Assembly: GCF_027706845.1 (NCBI RefSeq)
Contig: NZ_JAQGCZ010000002.1
Coordinates: 1-64,000 of the forward strand
Length of the DNA stretch: 64,000 bases
Direction of reading: 5' to 3'
From: Mycolicibacterium sp. BiH015
Lineage (GTDB): Bacteria; Actinomycetota; Actinomycetes; Mycobacteriales; Mycobacteriaceae
Under the pieces are notes generated by a model. It searched no databases and was not told the DNA's origin. It saw only the letters and a list, made by a program, of their open reading frames with translations. Positions 44,504-54,854 of the stretch are shown here, in pieces. A program made the position numbers and the translations under genes. Numbering within the stretch: position 1 is the stretch's first letter; every line of letters begins with the position of its first letter.

Positions 44504-46441
44504 GTGGGAGAGAACGGCAACGTGGCCAGCCCAGTCTCAGGAGCGCCTCGGCAGAAGCTCGAGAAGGTCGTCATCCGATTCGCCGGTGACTCCGGCGACG
44601 GTATGCAGCTCACCGGAGACCGGTTCACCTCCGAGGCCGCCTTGTTCGGCAATGATCTTGCGACGCAACCGAATTACCCCGCCGAGATCCGGGCCCCGCA
44701 GGGCACGCTGCCCGGTGTGTCGTCGTTCCAGATCCAAATTGCCGACTACGACATCCTCACCGCGGGTGACCGTCCCGACGTGCTCGTCGCGATGAACCCG
44801 GCCGCGCTCAAGGCCAATGTCTCCGATCTTCCGCGCGGCGGCCTCATCATCGCGAACTCGGACGAGTTCACGAAGCGCAACCTGGCCAAGGTGGGCTACG
44901 ACGCGAACCCGCTGGAGAACGAAGAGCTCTCCGACTACGTCGTGCAAGCCGTTCCCATGACGACACTGACACTGGGTGCGGTCGAATCGATCGGTGCCAC
45001 GAAGAAGGACGGCCAGCGGGCCAAAAACATGTTCGCCCTCGGGCTGCTGTCGTGGATGTACGGCCGCGAACTCGAGCACAGCGAGTCCTTCATCCGCGAG
45101 AAGTTCGCCCGCAAGCCCGACGTCGCCGAGGCCAACGTTCTCGCGCTGAAGGCCGGCTGGAACTTCGGAGAAACCACCGAGGCGTTCGCGACCACCTACG
45201 AGGTGTCTCCCGCCAAGCTCAAGACCGGGGAGTACCGGCAGATCTCCGGCAACACCGCACTCGCCTACGGGCTGATCGCCGCCGGTCACCTGTCGAATCT
45301 GCAGATCGTGCTCGGCACGTACCCGATCACCCCGGCGTCGGACATCCTGCACGAGCTGTCGAAGCACAAGAACTTCAACGTGATGACCTTCCAGGCCGAG
45401 GACGAGATCGCGGGTATCGGCGCCGCCATCGGAGCCTCCTACGGCGGGGCGCTGGGGATCACCAGCACCTCCGGCCCCGGCATCTCGCTGAAGTCGGAGG
45501 CGATCGGCCTCGCGGTCATGACCGAGCTGCCGTTGATCGTCATCGATGTCCAGCGCGGCGGCCCGTCCACGGGTCTGCCCACCAAGACAGAACAGGCTGA
45601 CCTGCTGCAAGCCATGTTCGGCCGCAACGGTGAGTCGCCGGTGGCGCTGCTGGCGCCGCGGTCCCCGTCGGATTGCTTCGACATCGCCGTCGAGGCGGCG
45701 CGTATCGCGATCAATTACCACACCCCGGTGATGATCCTGTCCGACGGCGCGATCGCCAACGGCTCGGAACCCTGGGCAATCCCCGACATCTCGTCCTACG
45801 AGGGCATCGAGCACACCTTCGCCAAGGAAGGTGAGCCGTTCCAGCCGTACGCGCGCGATCCCGAGACGCTCGCACGCCAGTTCGCCGTACCCGGTACGCC
45901 GGGGCTGGCGCACCGCATCGGCGGTCTTGAGTCGGCCAACGGCTCAGGCAACATCAGCTACGAACCCAAGAACCACGATCTGATGGTGCGGCTGCGTCAG
46001 GAGAAGGTCGCCGGTATCGCAGTGCCGGACTTGGAGGTCGACGACCCGACCGGTGATGCCGAACTGCTGATGCTCGGCTGGGGCAGCAGCTACGGCCCGA
46101 TCGGCGAGGCCTGCCGTCGTGCGCGCCGCAACGGGATCAAGGTCGCGCACGCCCAGCTGCGCCACCTCAATCCGTTCCCGGCGAACCTCGGCGATGTGCT
46201 GAACAAGTACGCCAAAGTGGTGGTGCCCGAAATGAATCTCGGCCAGCTGGCGCTGTTGTTGCGCGGAAGGTTCCTTGTCGATGTCCAGTCGGTGACCAAG
46301 GTCGAGGGAATGGCGTTTCTCGCCGACGAGGTGGAGGGCATCATCGATTCGGCACTGGATGGCACCCTGGCCGAGAAGGAAACCGAAAAAGCGAAGTTCG
46401 CGCGGCTGGCGGCGGCCACCGTCGAGGGGGTAAGCGCATGA
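44504..46441 (+). CDS. korA: 2-oxoglutarate:ferredoxin oxidoreductase, alpha subunit (KorA)
   Basis: The 645-residue protein fuses the gamma-type domain (residues about 18-215, beginning VIRFAGDSGDGMQLTG) to the pyrimidine-binding alpha domain (from about 235, TYPITPASDILHELS, with a C-terminal domain ending near 620). With KorB it oxidises 2-oxoglutarate to succinyl-CoA and reduces ferredoxin, the CoA-dependent route known in mycobacteria. GTG 44504 has GAAAGGCAGG upstream; a second GTG at 44522 is possible. korA-korB-mobA order matches Rv2455c-Rv2453c. Confidence 0.95.
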   Translation: MGENGNVASPVSGAPRQKLEKVVIRFAGDSGDGMQLTGDRFTSEAALFGNDLATQPNYPAEIRAPQGTLPGVSSFQIQIADYDILTAGDRPDVLVAMNPAALKANVSDLPRGGLIIANSDEFTKRNLAKVGYDANPLENEELSDYVVQAVPMTTLTLGAVESIGATKKDGQRAKNMFALGLLSWMYGRELEHSESFIREKFARKPDVAEANVLALKAGWNFGETTEAFATTYEVSPAKLKTGEYRQISGNTALAYGLIAAGHLSNLQIVLGTYPITPASDILHELSKHKNFNVMTFQAEDEIAGIGAAIGASYGGALGITSTSGPGISLKSEAIGLAVMTELPLIVIDVQRGGPSTGLPTKTEQADLLQAMFGRNGESPVALLAPRSPSDCFDIAVEAARIAINYHTPVMILSDGAIANGSEPWAIPDISSYEGIEHTFAKEGEPFQPYARDPETLARQFAVPGTPGLAHRIGGLESANGSGNISYEPKNHDLMVRLRQEKVAGIAVPDLEVDDPTGDAELLMLGWGSSYGPIGEACRRARRNGIKVAHAQLRHLNPFPANLGDVLNKYAKVVVPEMNLGQLALLLRGRFLVDVQSVTKVEGMAFLADEVEGIIDSALDGTLAEKETEKAKFARLAAATVEGVSA

Positions 46442-46469
46442 CCTACAAGCGCTTGCGCGAGGAGGCGAA

Positions 46470-47552
46470 ATGACTGACCTGATTGGCAGCGACCTGGGAT
46501 TGACGGACGCGGCCCTGACGAAGACCAGCTTGGTCCCCAAGGCCGACGAGCCGCAGAAGGGCAAAGACTTCACCAGCGACCAGGAGGTCCGCTGGTGCCC
46601 GGGTTGCGGTGACTACGTCATCCTCAACACGATCCGCAACTTCCTGCCCGAGCTGGGACTGCGCCGCGAGAACATCGCGTTCGTCAGCGGGATCGGCTGC
46701 TCCAGCCGGTTCCCGTACTACCTGGAGACCTACGGTTTCCACTCGATCCACGGTCGTGCGCCGACCATCGCGACCGGTCTGGCGCTGGCTCGCGAGGATC
46801 TGTCGGTCTGGGTGGTCACCGGTGACGGCGATGCGCTGTCGATCGGCGGAAACCATCTGATCCACGCGCTTCGACGCAATATCAACATCACGATCCTGCT
46901 GTTCAACAACCGGATCTACGGGCTGACGAAGGGGCAGTATTCGCCCACCTCGGAGACGGGGAAGGTCACCAAGTCGACGCCGATGGGCTCGCTGGACTAC
47001 CCGTTCAATCCCGTCTCGCTGGCGCTCGGCGCAGAAGCGACCTTCGTCGGCCGGGCCCTGGATTCCGACCGCAAGGGTCTGTCCGACGTACTCAGGGGCG
47101 CCGCGCAGCACCGCGGTGCCGCGCTCGTCGAGATCATGCAGGACTGCCCGATCTTCAATGACGGCTCGTTCGACGCTTTGCGCAAGGAGGGCGCCGAGGA
47201 GCGGCTGATCAACGTCGTCCACGGTGAGCCGATCACGTTCGGCGCGGACGGCGAGTACTGCGTCATCAAGTCGGGGTATGGGCTGGAGGTTGCCAAGACC
47301 GCCGACGTTTCGGCTGACGAAATCGTGGTCCACGATGCGGCCCTGGAGGATCCCGCCTACGCCTTCGCGTTGTCCCGGCTCTCGGAGCAGAACCTCGACC
47401 ACATGGTCATGGGGATCTTCCGCCAGGTCAGCAAGCCCACCTACGACGACGCGGCGCGTCAGCAGATCGCGATGGCGCGTGACAGCAGGGCTCACGACAC
47501 CGCAGCGCTGCAGGCGCTGCTGCGCGGAAAAGACACCTGGACTGTCGACTGA
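46470..47552 (+). CDS. korB: 2-oxoglutarate:ferredoxin oxidoreductase, beta subunit (KorB)
   Basis: The 360-residue protein is the ThDP- and cluster-binding subunit. WCPGCGDY at about residues 36-43 and the Cys in GIGCSSRFP bind the 4Fe-4S cluster; VVTGDGDALSIGGNHLIHALRRN is the ThDP-Mg motif. GAGGAGGCGAA before ATG 46470 is a strong ribosome site. No ferredoxin gene is next to it, so the electron acceptor comes from elsewhere. Confidence 0.96.
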   Translation: MTDLIGSDLGLTDAALTKTSLVPKADEPQKGKDFTSDQEVRWCPGCGDYVILNTIRNFLPELGLRRENIAFVSGIGCSSRFPYYLETYGFHSIHGRAPTIATGLALAREDLSVWVVTGDGDALSIGGNHLIHALRRNINITILLFNNRIYGLTKGQYSPTSETGKVTKSTPMGSLDYPFNPVSLALGAEATFVGRALDSDRKGLSDVLRGAAQHRGAALVEIMQDCPIFNDGSFDALRKEGAEERLINVVHGEPITFGADGEYCVIKSGYGLEVAKTADVSADEIVVHDAALEDPAYAFALSRLSEQNLDHMVMGIFRQVSKPTYDDAARQQIAMARDSRAHDTAALQALLRGKDTWTVD

Positions 47553-47575
47553 CTGACCTCTGGTGTCCGCTGCGC

Positions 47576-47581
47576 TAACGT
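47576..47581 (+). promoter_or_regulatory. -10 hexamer of a leaderless start (mobA)
   Basis: TAACGT ends 7 nt before the GTG at 47589, in the short korB-mobA gap. It suggests that mobA has its own leaderless transcript besides readthrough from korB. Confidence 0.4.
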
Positions 47582-47588
47582 CACCTGT

Positions 47589-48209
47589 GTGACGTCGTCG
47601 CTGCCGTTGGCTGCTGTGGTACTCGCCGGTGGGGCATCGAAAAGGATGGGCCGAGACAAGGCCACCCTGCGGGTCGACGGGTCGCCGGGGTCGCCGACCC
47701 TCGTCGAGCGCGTGGTCTCTGTGGTGAGCGCGCGATGTGAACCGGTTTTCGTCGTCGCCGCTCCGGGCCAGGCGTTGCCGGCCTTGGATGCCGTCGTGCT
47801 CCGCGATGAGGTGATGGGAGTGGGACCGCTGCTGGCCACGGCCAGGGGACTTCGCGCCGCCGCGGACGCGGGTCGCGAGCACGCGTTCGTCTGCGCAGTC
47901 GACATGCCCGCGTTGACCGCTGACGTGATCGACACCCTGGCAGGGCCGGCGGAGCGCCTCGATGTCGATGCCGTGCTCCCGTGGGACGGCCGCGATCATT
48001 ACCTCGCGGGCATCTATCGCACCGCGCTGCACGCGGTCATCCCCGGCCTGCTCGACGCCGGACACCGGAGCATGCGGGGGCTGGCTGATTCAATCGACAC
48101 GCAGCGAATCGTGATGCCCGAGCAGCCGGCACTCGCCAATGTCAACACCGTCGCAGACTTGGAAGCGGCGCTACCGCCCAGGCTGTCCAGCAAACCGGCC
48201 TTCAAATAA
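47589..48209 (+). CDS. mobA: Molybdenum cofactor guanylyltransferase (MobA)
   Basis: The 206-residue protein is a nucleotidyltransferase that joins GMP to molybdopterin to form the MGD cofactor. The N-terminal GTP-binding motif [13 protein letters not shown] spans residues 12-24, and [13 protein letters not shown] holds the Mg-binding Asp. The C-terminal [11 protein letters not shown] is the usual MobA ending. GTG 47589 is the start. Confidence 0.92.
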   Translation: MTSSLPLAAVVLAGGASKRMGRDKATLRVDGSPGSPTLVERVVSVVSARCEPVFVVAAPGQALPALDAVVLRDEVMGVGPLLATARGLRAAADAGREHAFVCAVDMPALTADVIDTLAGPAERLDVDAVLPWDGRDHYLAGIYRTALHAVIPGLLDAGHRSMRGLADSIDTQRIVMPEQPALANVNTVADLEAALPPRLSSKPAFK

Positions 48210-48233
48210 AGGGGAATTCGTCATTCGTGCGCA

Positions 48234-48259
48234 GCAATTATTGCGTCGCGAATAATTGC
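48234..48259. terminator. AT-rich hairpin after mobA
   Basis: GCAATTATT (48234-48242) and AATAATTGC (48251-48259) form a perfect 9-bp stem with an 8-nt loop, 25 bp after the mobA stop. TTCGTCAT occurs on each side of it. A terminator or RNA-processing site is possible. Confidence 0.4.
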
Positions 48260-49068
48260 GCTGATTATTCGTCATGAAAGCGGGCGGCCGCGCTGAGGGC
48301 TAGGCTGCGCTGACGGCCATCTGCGGTGTATGCGATTACGTAAAGCCCTGGCGGTAAACGTTTTTCGGCAGGGATGCCAGCGCAAAGGAATCTGTTTCAT
48401 CATCTTTCGTGACCAGATTGGACGTCTTCGTCTGATCACAAGATGGAACGATCCGCTGCGCTTCCCTTGCGCATTTCTCCTCCTTCGGTGGCGGGTCGCG
48501 ATCTTCCGAGCGCGCTTGCTGTCATGTCCGCCTGAGAAGTGTTGTCGCGCAGCACTTCCAAGACTTCCACAGGGTGGGTGGCGGTAAAGGATCATATCGG
48601 CACGGCACCTCCACGGAGCGGGAGTGGTCGATCGACTGCATTGTGCGACAAAGGATTCGGTGCTGATCGGGGCTGCCGCGCGAGGGCTTGGGTCCAGCGA
48701 ATCCGTAAGGACATCGAATTGCGCCGATGGATGTGTTGTGGCTGCGTCCAAGTGTTTTCGCGCCACGTTGGCGCGGTGGCGGCGTCTCGCCGCGTGGGCC
48801 AGTTCACAAAATGACAGTGATTTGGCTCACCTTCCGGACGAATCGGTGCCGCGTCGACAGCCGCGTCAAACGCATGGTTGACCTGCGCGGACCACCGGCA
48901 TTTAGGCCCGTGATCTTTCCGTGATCTGTTCGCAACCCGTTCTCCATCGAGATGACTTTGCCGAACGAGGTTTGTACGGTCCCAGTCAGCTTCTTACGGA
49001 GCAAATAACTCAAAAACCACGAACCAGCGTGTGAGTGGAGCCCGGGCGGTCAGTGACTACCCGCGCTG

Positions 49069-49550
<482 letters not shown>

Positions 49551-49566
49551 CCACCCACAGCTGCGA

Positions 49567-49598
49567 GGCGGTGCCGACTTCGGTCGGCACCGCCTTTT
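49567..49598 (+). terminator. Intrinsic terminator after rpf copy 1
   Basis: A perfect 12-bp stem (GGCGGTGCCGAC with its complement) closes on a TTCG tetraloop and is followed at once by TTTT (49595-49598). It begins 17 bp after the stop. Such U-tailed terminators are uncommon in mycobacteria, so expression of the second rpf probably relies on its own promoter. Confidence 0.88.
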
Positions 49599-49692
49599 CG
49601 TCCGTGAGGCCTCATATACCCCGCTTCTTCTCAGATGTCTCTTACGTCATATAAGCAACTCCTAAAACTTTCATCTCTCCGGTAACAGGTGA

Positions 49693-50289
<597 letters not shown>

Positions 50290-50297
50290 AGCACCTA

Positions 50298-51464
50298 CTA
50301 ACCGGCGGCATCTGCCGCGGTCGGGAGGACGAAAGCGGACCCCGCGGCGATCCATGCCAGATGCGACGTCACCACTCGCTCCGGAATCAGCGCCGTCGTC
50401 CGGCTGGCCAGACCGCTGAGAAACGCCGGCCGCAGGTTGACCACTCGCCCGATCGTCCGCGATTCGCGTACCAGCGCGCGAACCCTGCGTTTCCGGAACG
50501 ACCCGAACCGCTCGAACGCCGCCGCAAGGTCGGGCGCCAGCTCGACGAAGCGAGCCAGGATTGCCGCGTCCTCGATGCCCTGGCAGCCGCCCTGGCCCAG
50601 GTGTGGCCGCATCGGATGGGCGGCGTCGCCGACGATCACGGCCCGATCGCGTGACCAATACCGGGGCTGGGCCCGGTCGTAAAGGTCGTTGCGGAGCAGG
50701 TCGCCAGGGTCGGTGCGGGCGATGAGTTGCGGAATCGGGTCGGCCCAGCCCGCCAGTTTGGCGGTGAGGTAGGTATGTTCGCCGTCCGGGGCGCTGCTGC
50801 CCTCAGCGGCCCGCTCAGTGGCGAACCAGTAGGTGTGGTCGGGGCCCAGCGGAACGTGACCCACTTCCGCTCCCGGGGCCATCGTCTCGCCGGCCAGATC
50901 GGGATCCAACGCGTACGCAGCCACTCCGCGCCAAGCGGTGTATCCGGCATAGCGGGCGGGCAGCGGACCGTTCAACGTCTTCGCCACGATCGAATGGACG
51001 CCGTCGGCGCCCACCACCGCGTCGGCCTCACGGTAGGTGCCGTCCGACAGCGTGATCCTCGCCCCGGCATCGGTGACGGAGACCGAGGCGGCTGACTTGC
51101 CCGCCTGGACGGTTCCCGGCGGGAGTGCGCCACGCAGGATGTCGGTGAGCGCGGACCGCCGGACGACCACCAGGGGTTCACCCAGCGCTGCGACGATGCG
51201 CTGCGCCGAGGGGCGACGCAACCATGTCCCGTCGCGCCAGCGGATCGCCCCCGCGGTCACGCCCCCGCCCGCGCCGCGTACCTCGTCGCCGAGTCCGATC
51301 TGGTCGAGCGCGGCCAGCGCGTTGGGCCAGATGCTGATGCCTGCCCCCGAGCCGACATCGGTGCGCTGTTCGACGACGGATACGTCGTGACCGATGCGCT
51401 GTAAAGCGACGGCAGTTGCCAGACCGGCGATGCCGGCGCCGACGATCACGATGTGCGCGGGCAT
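50298..51464 (-). CDS. FAD-dependent aromatic-ring-type monooxygenase
   Basis: The 388-residue protein belongs to the p-hydroxybenzoate hydroxylase fold: dinucleotide motif GAGIAGLATA at 9-18, the DG motif VVGADGVHS and the second FAD motif VGDAAHPMRPHLGQGGCQGIEDA. It would hydroxylate a small, probably aromatic substrate with NAD(P)H and O2. It stands alone, convergent with rpf copy 2 (8 bp apart) and divergent from the S9 peptidase. TAGTGT 6 nt before ATG 51464 suggests a leaderless transcript. Confidence 0.88.
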   Translation of the reverse strand: MPAHIVIVGAGIAGLATAVALQRIGHDVSVVEQRTDVGSGAGISIWPNALAALDQIGLGDEVRGAGGGVTAGAIRWRDGTWLRRPSAQRIVAALGEPLVVVRRSALTDILRGALPPGTVQAGKSAASVSVTDAGARITLSDGTYREADAVVGADGVHSIVAKTLNGPLPARYAGYTAWRGVAAYALDPDLAGETMAPGAEVGHVPLGPDHTYWFATERAAEGSSAPDGEHTYLTAKLAGWADPIPQLIARTDPGDLLRNDLYDRAQPRYWSRDRAVIVGDAAHPMRPHLGQGGCQGIEDAAILARFVELAPDLAAAFERFGSFRKRRVRALVRESRTIGRVVNLRPAFLSGLASRTTALIPERVVTSHLAWIAAGSAFVLPTAADAAG

Positions 51465-51470
51465 GAGGCG

Positions 51471-51476
51471 ACACTA
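51471..51476 (-). promoter_or_regulatory. -10 hexamer of a leaderless start (FAD monooxygenase)
   Basis: On the minus strand TAGTGT ends 6 nt before the ATG at 51464. No -35 is evident. Confidence 0.4.
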
Positions 51477-51525
51477 GCGGGCTTGCAGCGGCAGCCGCCA
51501 CGGCGTCGCTGTGTTACGAAGAGTC

Positions 51526-53514
51526 ATGGCCGCAAACCCGGTATCTCCGACGCCCTTTCACGCTCTCGATGCCTACCTGGCGCTGCCGCGGGTCTCCGGT
51601 CTGGCGGTCTCACCGGACGGGTCGAGGGTGGTGACGACGGTCGCGCAACTCAACGACAAGTGCACCGAGTTCGTCTCCGCCCTCTGGGAGCTCGACCCTG
51701 CGGGACGAAAACCCGCTCGCCGCATCACCCATGGCGTCACCGGGGAGTCGTCGCCGGAGTTCACCGCTGATGGCGACCTGCTGTTCCTCGCCGCGCGTCC
51801 CACCCCAGACGACGACAAGCCGCCGAAATCGCTGTGGTGCCTGCCCGGCTCCGGCGGCGAGGCCTACGAACTGTGTGCCCTTCCCGGCGGTGTGGACGGC
51901 GTCCGGTCGGCCGGCGGGGCCACGGTGGCCGCGTCGTCGATGCTCCCGTCGTCGTCGGACGTCGACGCGGATGCCGCCCTGCGGAAAGTCCGCAAGGACA
52001 CCAAGGTGTCGGCAATCCTGCACACCGGCTACCCGGTGCGTGCCTGGGATCATGACCTCGGCCCCGCGCAGACGCATCTGTTCCTCGCCGACGCCGACGG
52101 CCCGCGCGATGTGACTCCGGCGCCGGCCGACGGCTTGCGCGAAGCACACTTCGACGTCAGCGGCGACGGAACCTTCCTGGTCACCTCGTGGAGCGTTCCC
52201 ACTGCCGGTGCCGCCCTGCGGAGCACTCTGGTCCGCGTAAATCTGACCACCGCCGAGCGGTCGACGATCGTCGACGACGAGGCGGCCGATGTGGGATCCC
52301 CGGTGCTCGCACCGGACGGGGGAGCGGTCGCCTACCTTCGTGAAACCATCTCCACACCGCAGCAGGCGCCGCGAATCACGCTCTGCGTCAAGAATTTTGG
52401 GCAGGATACTGGTGAGATCACGGCAGAGTGGGACCGGTGGCCGACGTCGGTGACATGGTCGGCCGACGGCTCCATGCTGATCGTGACTGCTGATGACCAC
52501 GGCCGTGGCCCGATATTCGAGGTGCACCCTGACACCGGCGCGGTGCGGTCGTTGGTGTCCGACGACTTCACCTACTCCGATGTACGGTCGGCACCCGGCG
52601 GCGTGCTGTTTGCGCTCCGCAGTTCGTACGCGACGCCCGCGCACCCGGTCCGCATCGACGCCGACGGGTCGGTAACCGTCCTCGATTGTGTCGATTTTCC
52701 CGAACTTCCCGGTGAACTCACCGAGCTCACCGCCGTCGCCGGCGACGGAAGTACGGTCCGCTCGTGGATGGTCGTCCCGCGCGGTGAAGACCCCGCGCCG
52801 CTGCTGCTGTGGATTCATGGTGGTCCGCTCGCCAGCTGGAACGCCTGGCACTGGCGCTGGAATCCGTGGCTGATGGTCGCCCAGGGCTACGCGGTGCTGT
52901 TGCCCGACCCGGCGCTGTCCACCGGCTACGGCCAGGACTTCATCCAGCGGGGCTGGGGGGCTTGGGGTTCCGCGCCGTACACCGATCTGATGGCGGCCGC
53001 CGACGCGGCGTGCGCCCATCCGCGCGTCGACGCGGCACGGACCGCGGTGATGGGTGGGTCCTTCGGCGGCTACATGGCCAACTGGATAGCCGGGCACACC
53101 GACCGCTTTGCGGCCATAGTCACCCACGCCAGCCTGTGGGCCCTCGACCAATTCGGCGGGACCACCGACGGCAGCTACTGGTGGGCCAGAGAAATGACCC
53201 CGGAGATGACAAGCGCGAACTCACCGCACCTGTTCGTCTCCGAGATCCGCACACCGATGCTCGTCATCCACGGTGACAAGGACTACCGGGTGCCGATCGG
53301 GGAAGCGCTGCGACTCTGGTACGAGTTGTTGAGCCGTTCTGGCCTGCCCGCCGCCGAGGACGGCACCACAGTGCACCGATTCCTCTACTTCCCCTCCGAG
53401 AACCACTGGGTGCTCAGCCCCGCGCACGCGAAGATCTGGTATCAGGTCGTGCTGGCATTCCTGGCCCAGCACGTCCTCGGGCAGGACGGCGACCTGCCGG
53501 AGGTGCTCGGGTAG
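51526..53514 (+). CDS. S9-family prolyl oligopeptidase-like serine peptidase
   Basis: The 662-residue protein has an N-terminal beta-propeller (about 1-400, with TolB-like repeats such as LAVSPDGSRVV) and a C-terminal alpha/beta-hydrolase domain. The nucleophile Ser is in GGSFGGYMAN near residue 511, the Asp in HGDKDYRVPI and the His in PSENHWVLSP. It cleaves short peptides, as acylaminoacyl peptidases or dipeptidyl peptidases do; specificity cannot be told. No signal peptide is visible, so it is cytosolic. I chose ATG 51526 over the upstream codon at 51511. Confidence 0.92.
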   Translation: MAANPVSPTPFHALDAYLALPRVSGLAVSPDGSRVVTTVAQLNDKCTEFVSALWELDPAGRKPARRITHGVTGESSPEFTADGDLLFLAARPTPDDDKPPKSLWCLPGSGGEAYELCALPGGVDGVRSAGGATVAASSMLPSSSDVDADAALRKVRKDTKVSAILHTGYPVRAWDHDLGPAQTHLFLADADGPRDVTPAPADGLREAHFDVSGDGTFLVTSWSVPTAGAALRSTLVRVNLTTAERSTIVDDEAADVGSPVLAPDGGAVAYLRETISTPQQAPRITLCVKNFGQDTGEITAEWDRWPTSVTWSADGSMLIVTADDHGRGPIFEVHPDTGAVRSLVSDDFTYSDVRSAPGGVLFALRSSYATPAHPVRIDADGSVTVLDCVDFPELPGELTELTAVAGDGSTVRSWMVVPRGEDPAPLLLWIHGGPLASWNAWHWRWNPWLMVAQGYAVLLPDPALSTGYGQDFIQRGWGAWGSAPYTDLMAAADAACAHPRVDAARTAVMGGSFGGYMANWIAGHTDRFAAIVTHASLWALDQFGGTTDGSYWWAREMTPEMTSANSPHLFVSEIRTPMLVIHGDKDYRVPIGEALRLWYELLSRSGLPAAEDGTTVHRFLYFPSENHWVLSPAHAKIWYQVVLAFLAQHVLGQDGDLPEVLG

Positions 53515-53517
53515 CGT
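53512..53517 (+). promoter_or_regulatory. -10 hexamer of a leaderless start (Rv2449c-like gene)
   Basis: TAGCGT ends 7 nt before ATG 53525; its first three bases are the stop codon of the peptidase gene. Confidence 0.45.
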
Positions 53518-53524
53518 CCAACCC

Positions 53525-54805
53525 ATGAGCGCAGGCAACGGAGCAAGCGAGCAGAACCACGACCGCGAGCACGACATCGTGCTGTACGGCGCCACGGGAT
53601 TCGTCGGGAAACTGACGGCGCAGTACCTCGCCACGGCGGGGTCCGGCGCACGTATCGCCCTCGCCGGCCGGTCCACCGATCGCCTGCTGGCGGTGCGCGA
53701 GTCGCTCGGTGAAGCGGCGAAGGACTGGCCGTTGATCGTGGCCGATGCGTCCGAACCGTCGACCATCAACGCGATGGCCGCGACCACGCGTGTCGTCGTC
53801 ACCACCGTCGGTCCCTACCTGCGCTACGGTCTTCCGCTTGTCGCTGCGTGTGCGGCGGCGGGCACCGATTACGCGGACCTGACCGGAGAGACGCTCTTCG
53901 TCCGCAAGGCCATCGACCTCTATCACAAGCAGGCGGTCGACACCGGGGCTCGCATCGTGCACGCCTGCGGATTCGATTCAATCCCTTCGGATCTCACGGT
54001 CTTCGCGCTGTACCGGCAGGCCGAGCGGGACGGCACCGGACAACTGGGCGACACCAATTTCGTGGTGCGCACGTTCGCGGGCGGGGCGTCGGGCGGCACG
54101 ATCGCGTCGATGGTGGAGTTCGCCAGGGAGGCCTCCGGCGACCCGGACGGCCGACAACTCGTCAACGATCCGTACACGCTGAGCCCGGACCGCGGCGCCG
54201 AGCCTGAGCTCGGCGCCCAGCCCGATGCCCGCTGGCGGCGAGGCCGCGACATCGCCCCTGAGCTCAACGGCTACTGGGTCGGTGCTTTTCCGATGGCGAT
54301 CCCGAACAGCCGGATCGTGCGGCGAAGCAATGCACTTCTCGAATACGCCTACGGCAGGCGCTTCGAGTACGCCGAGCAGATGAGTCTCGGCCGCTCGGTG
54401 GGCGCACCCGTCATCGCGGCCATGGCCACTGCAGGCAACGTCGCCACCATGGAGCTCGGCACCCGCTACATCAACCGGGTGCCGCGCGCCGCACTGGAAA
54501 GGGTGCTGCCCAAGCCGGGGACGGGGCCCAACGAGCAGACGCGTGAGCGCGGCCACTACACCGTCGAGACGTACACCACCACGACCCAGGGTGCGCGCTA
54601 TGTCGCCCGGATGTCCCAGCAGGGCGACCCCGGGTACAAGGCCACGTCGGTGCTCCTCGGCGAGAGTGGGCTGGCGTTGGCGCTGGACCGCGACAAGCTC
54701 TCCGACCTGCGCGGAATCCTCACCCCTGCGGCCGCCATGGGCGACGCGCTGCTCGCCCGGTTCCCGGCAGCGCATGTGTCGCTCGAGGTGTCACGACTGA
54801 ACTAG
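53525..54805 (+). CDS. Saccharopine dehydrogenase-like / trans-acting enoyl reductase-family protein (Rv2449c-like)
   Basis: The 426-residue protein has an N-terminal Rossmann fold (VLYGATGFVGKLTAQYLA), the family strand RVVVTTVGPYLRYGLPLVAACA, and YADLTGE and HACGFDSIPSD motifs. These are shared by the mycobacterial Rv2449c/Rv2953 group; Rv2953 is a trans enoyl reductase for lipid synthesis. The role here is unknown. Position before valS matches M. tuberculosis. Confidence 0.86.
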   Translation: MSAGNGASEQNHDREHDIVLYGATGFVGKLTAQYLATAGSGARIALAGRSTDRLLAVRESLGEAAKDWPLIVADASEPSTINAMAATTRVVVTTVGPYLRYGLPLVAACAAAGTDYADLTGETLFVRKAIDLYHKQAVDTGARIVHACGFDSIPSDLTVFALYRQAERDGTGQLGDTNFVVRTFAGGASGGTIASMVEFAREASGDPDGRQLVNDPYTLSPDRGAEPELGAQPDARWRRGRDIAPELNGYWVGAFPMAIPNSRIVRRSNALLEYAYGRRFEYAEQMSLGRSVGAPVIAAMATAGNVATMELGTRYINRVPRAALERVLPKPGTGPNEQTRERGHYTVETYTTTTQGARYVARMSQQGDPGYKATSVLLGESGLALALDRDKLSDLRGILTPAAAMGDALLARFPAAHVSLEVSRLN

Positions 54806-54842
54806 CCCATCGGGGGCAACGCACCGTCTCGCAGCCACTTCC

Positions 54843-54848
54843 TAGAAT
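54843..54848 (+). promoter_or_regulatory. -10 hexamer of a leaderless start (valS)
   Basis: TAGAAT ends 6 nt before the GTG at 54855. No ribosome site is present upstream of valS, which fits leaderless initiation. Confidence 0.5.
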
Positions 54849-54854
54849 GGCGCG

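Noticed and set aside
44537..45913. 458-codon minus-strand frame inside korA
   Set aside because: Opposite a conserved enzyme; no motif or ribosome site.
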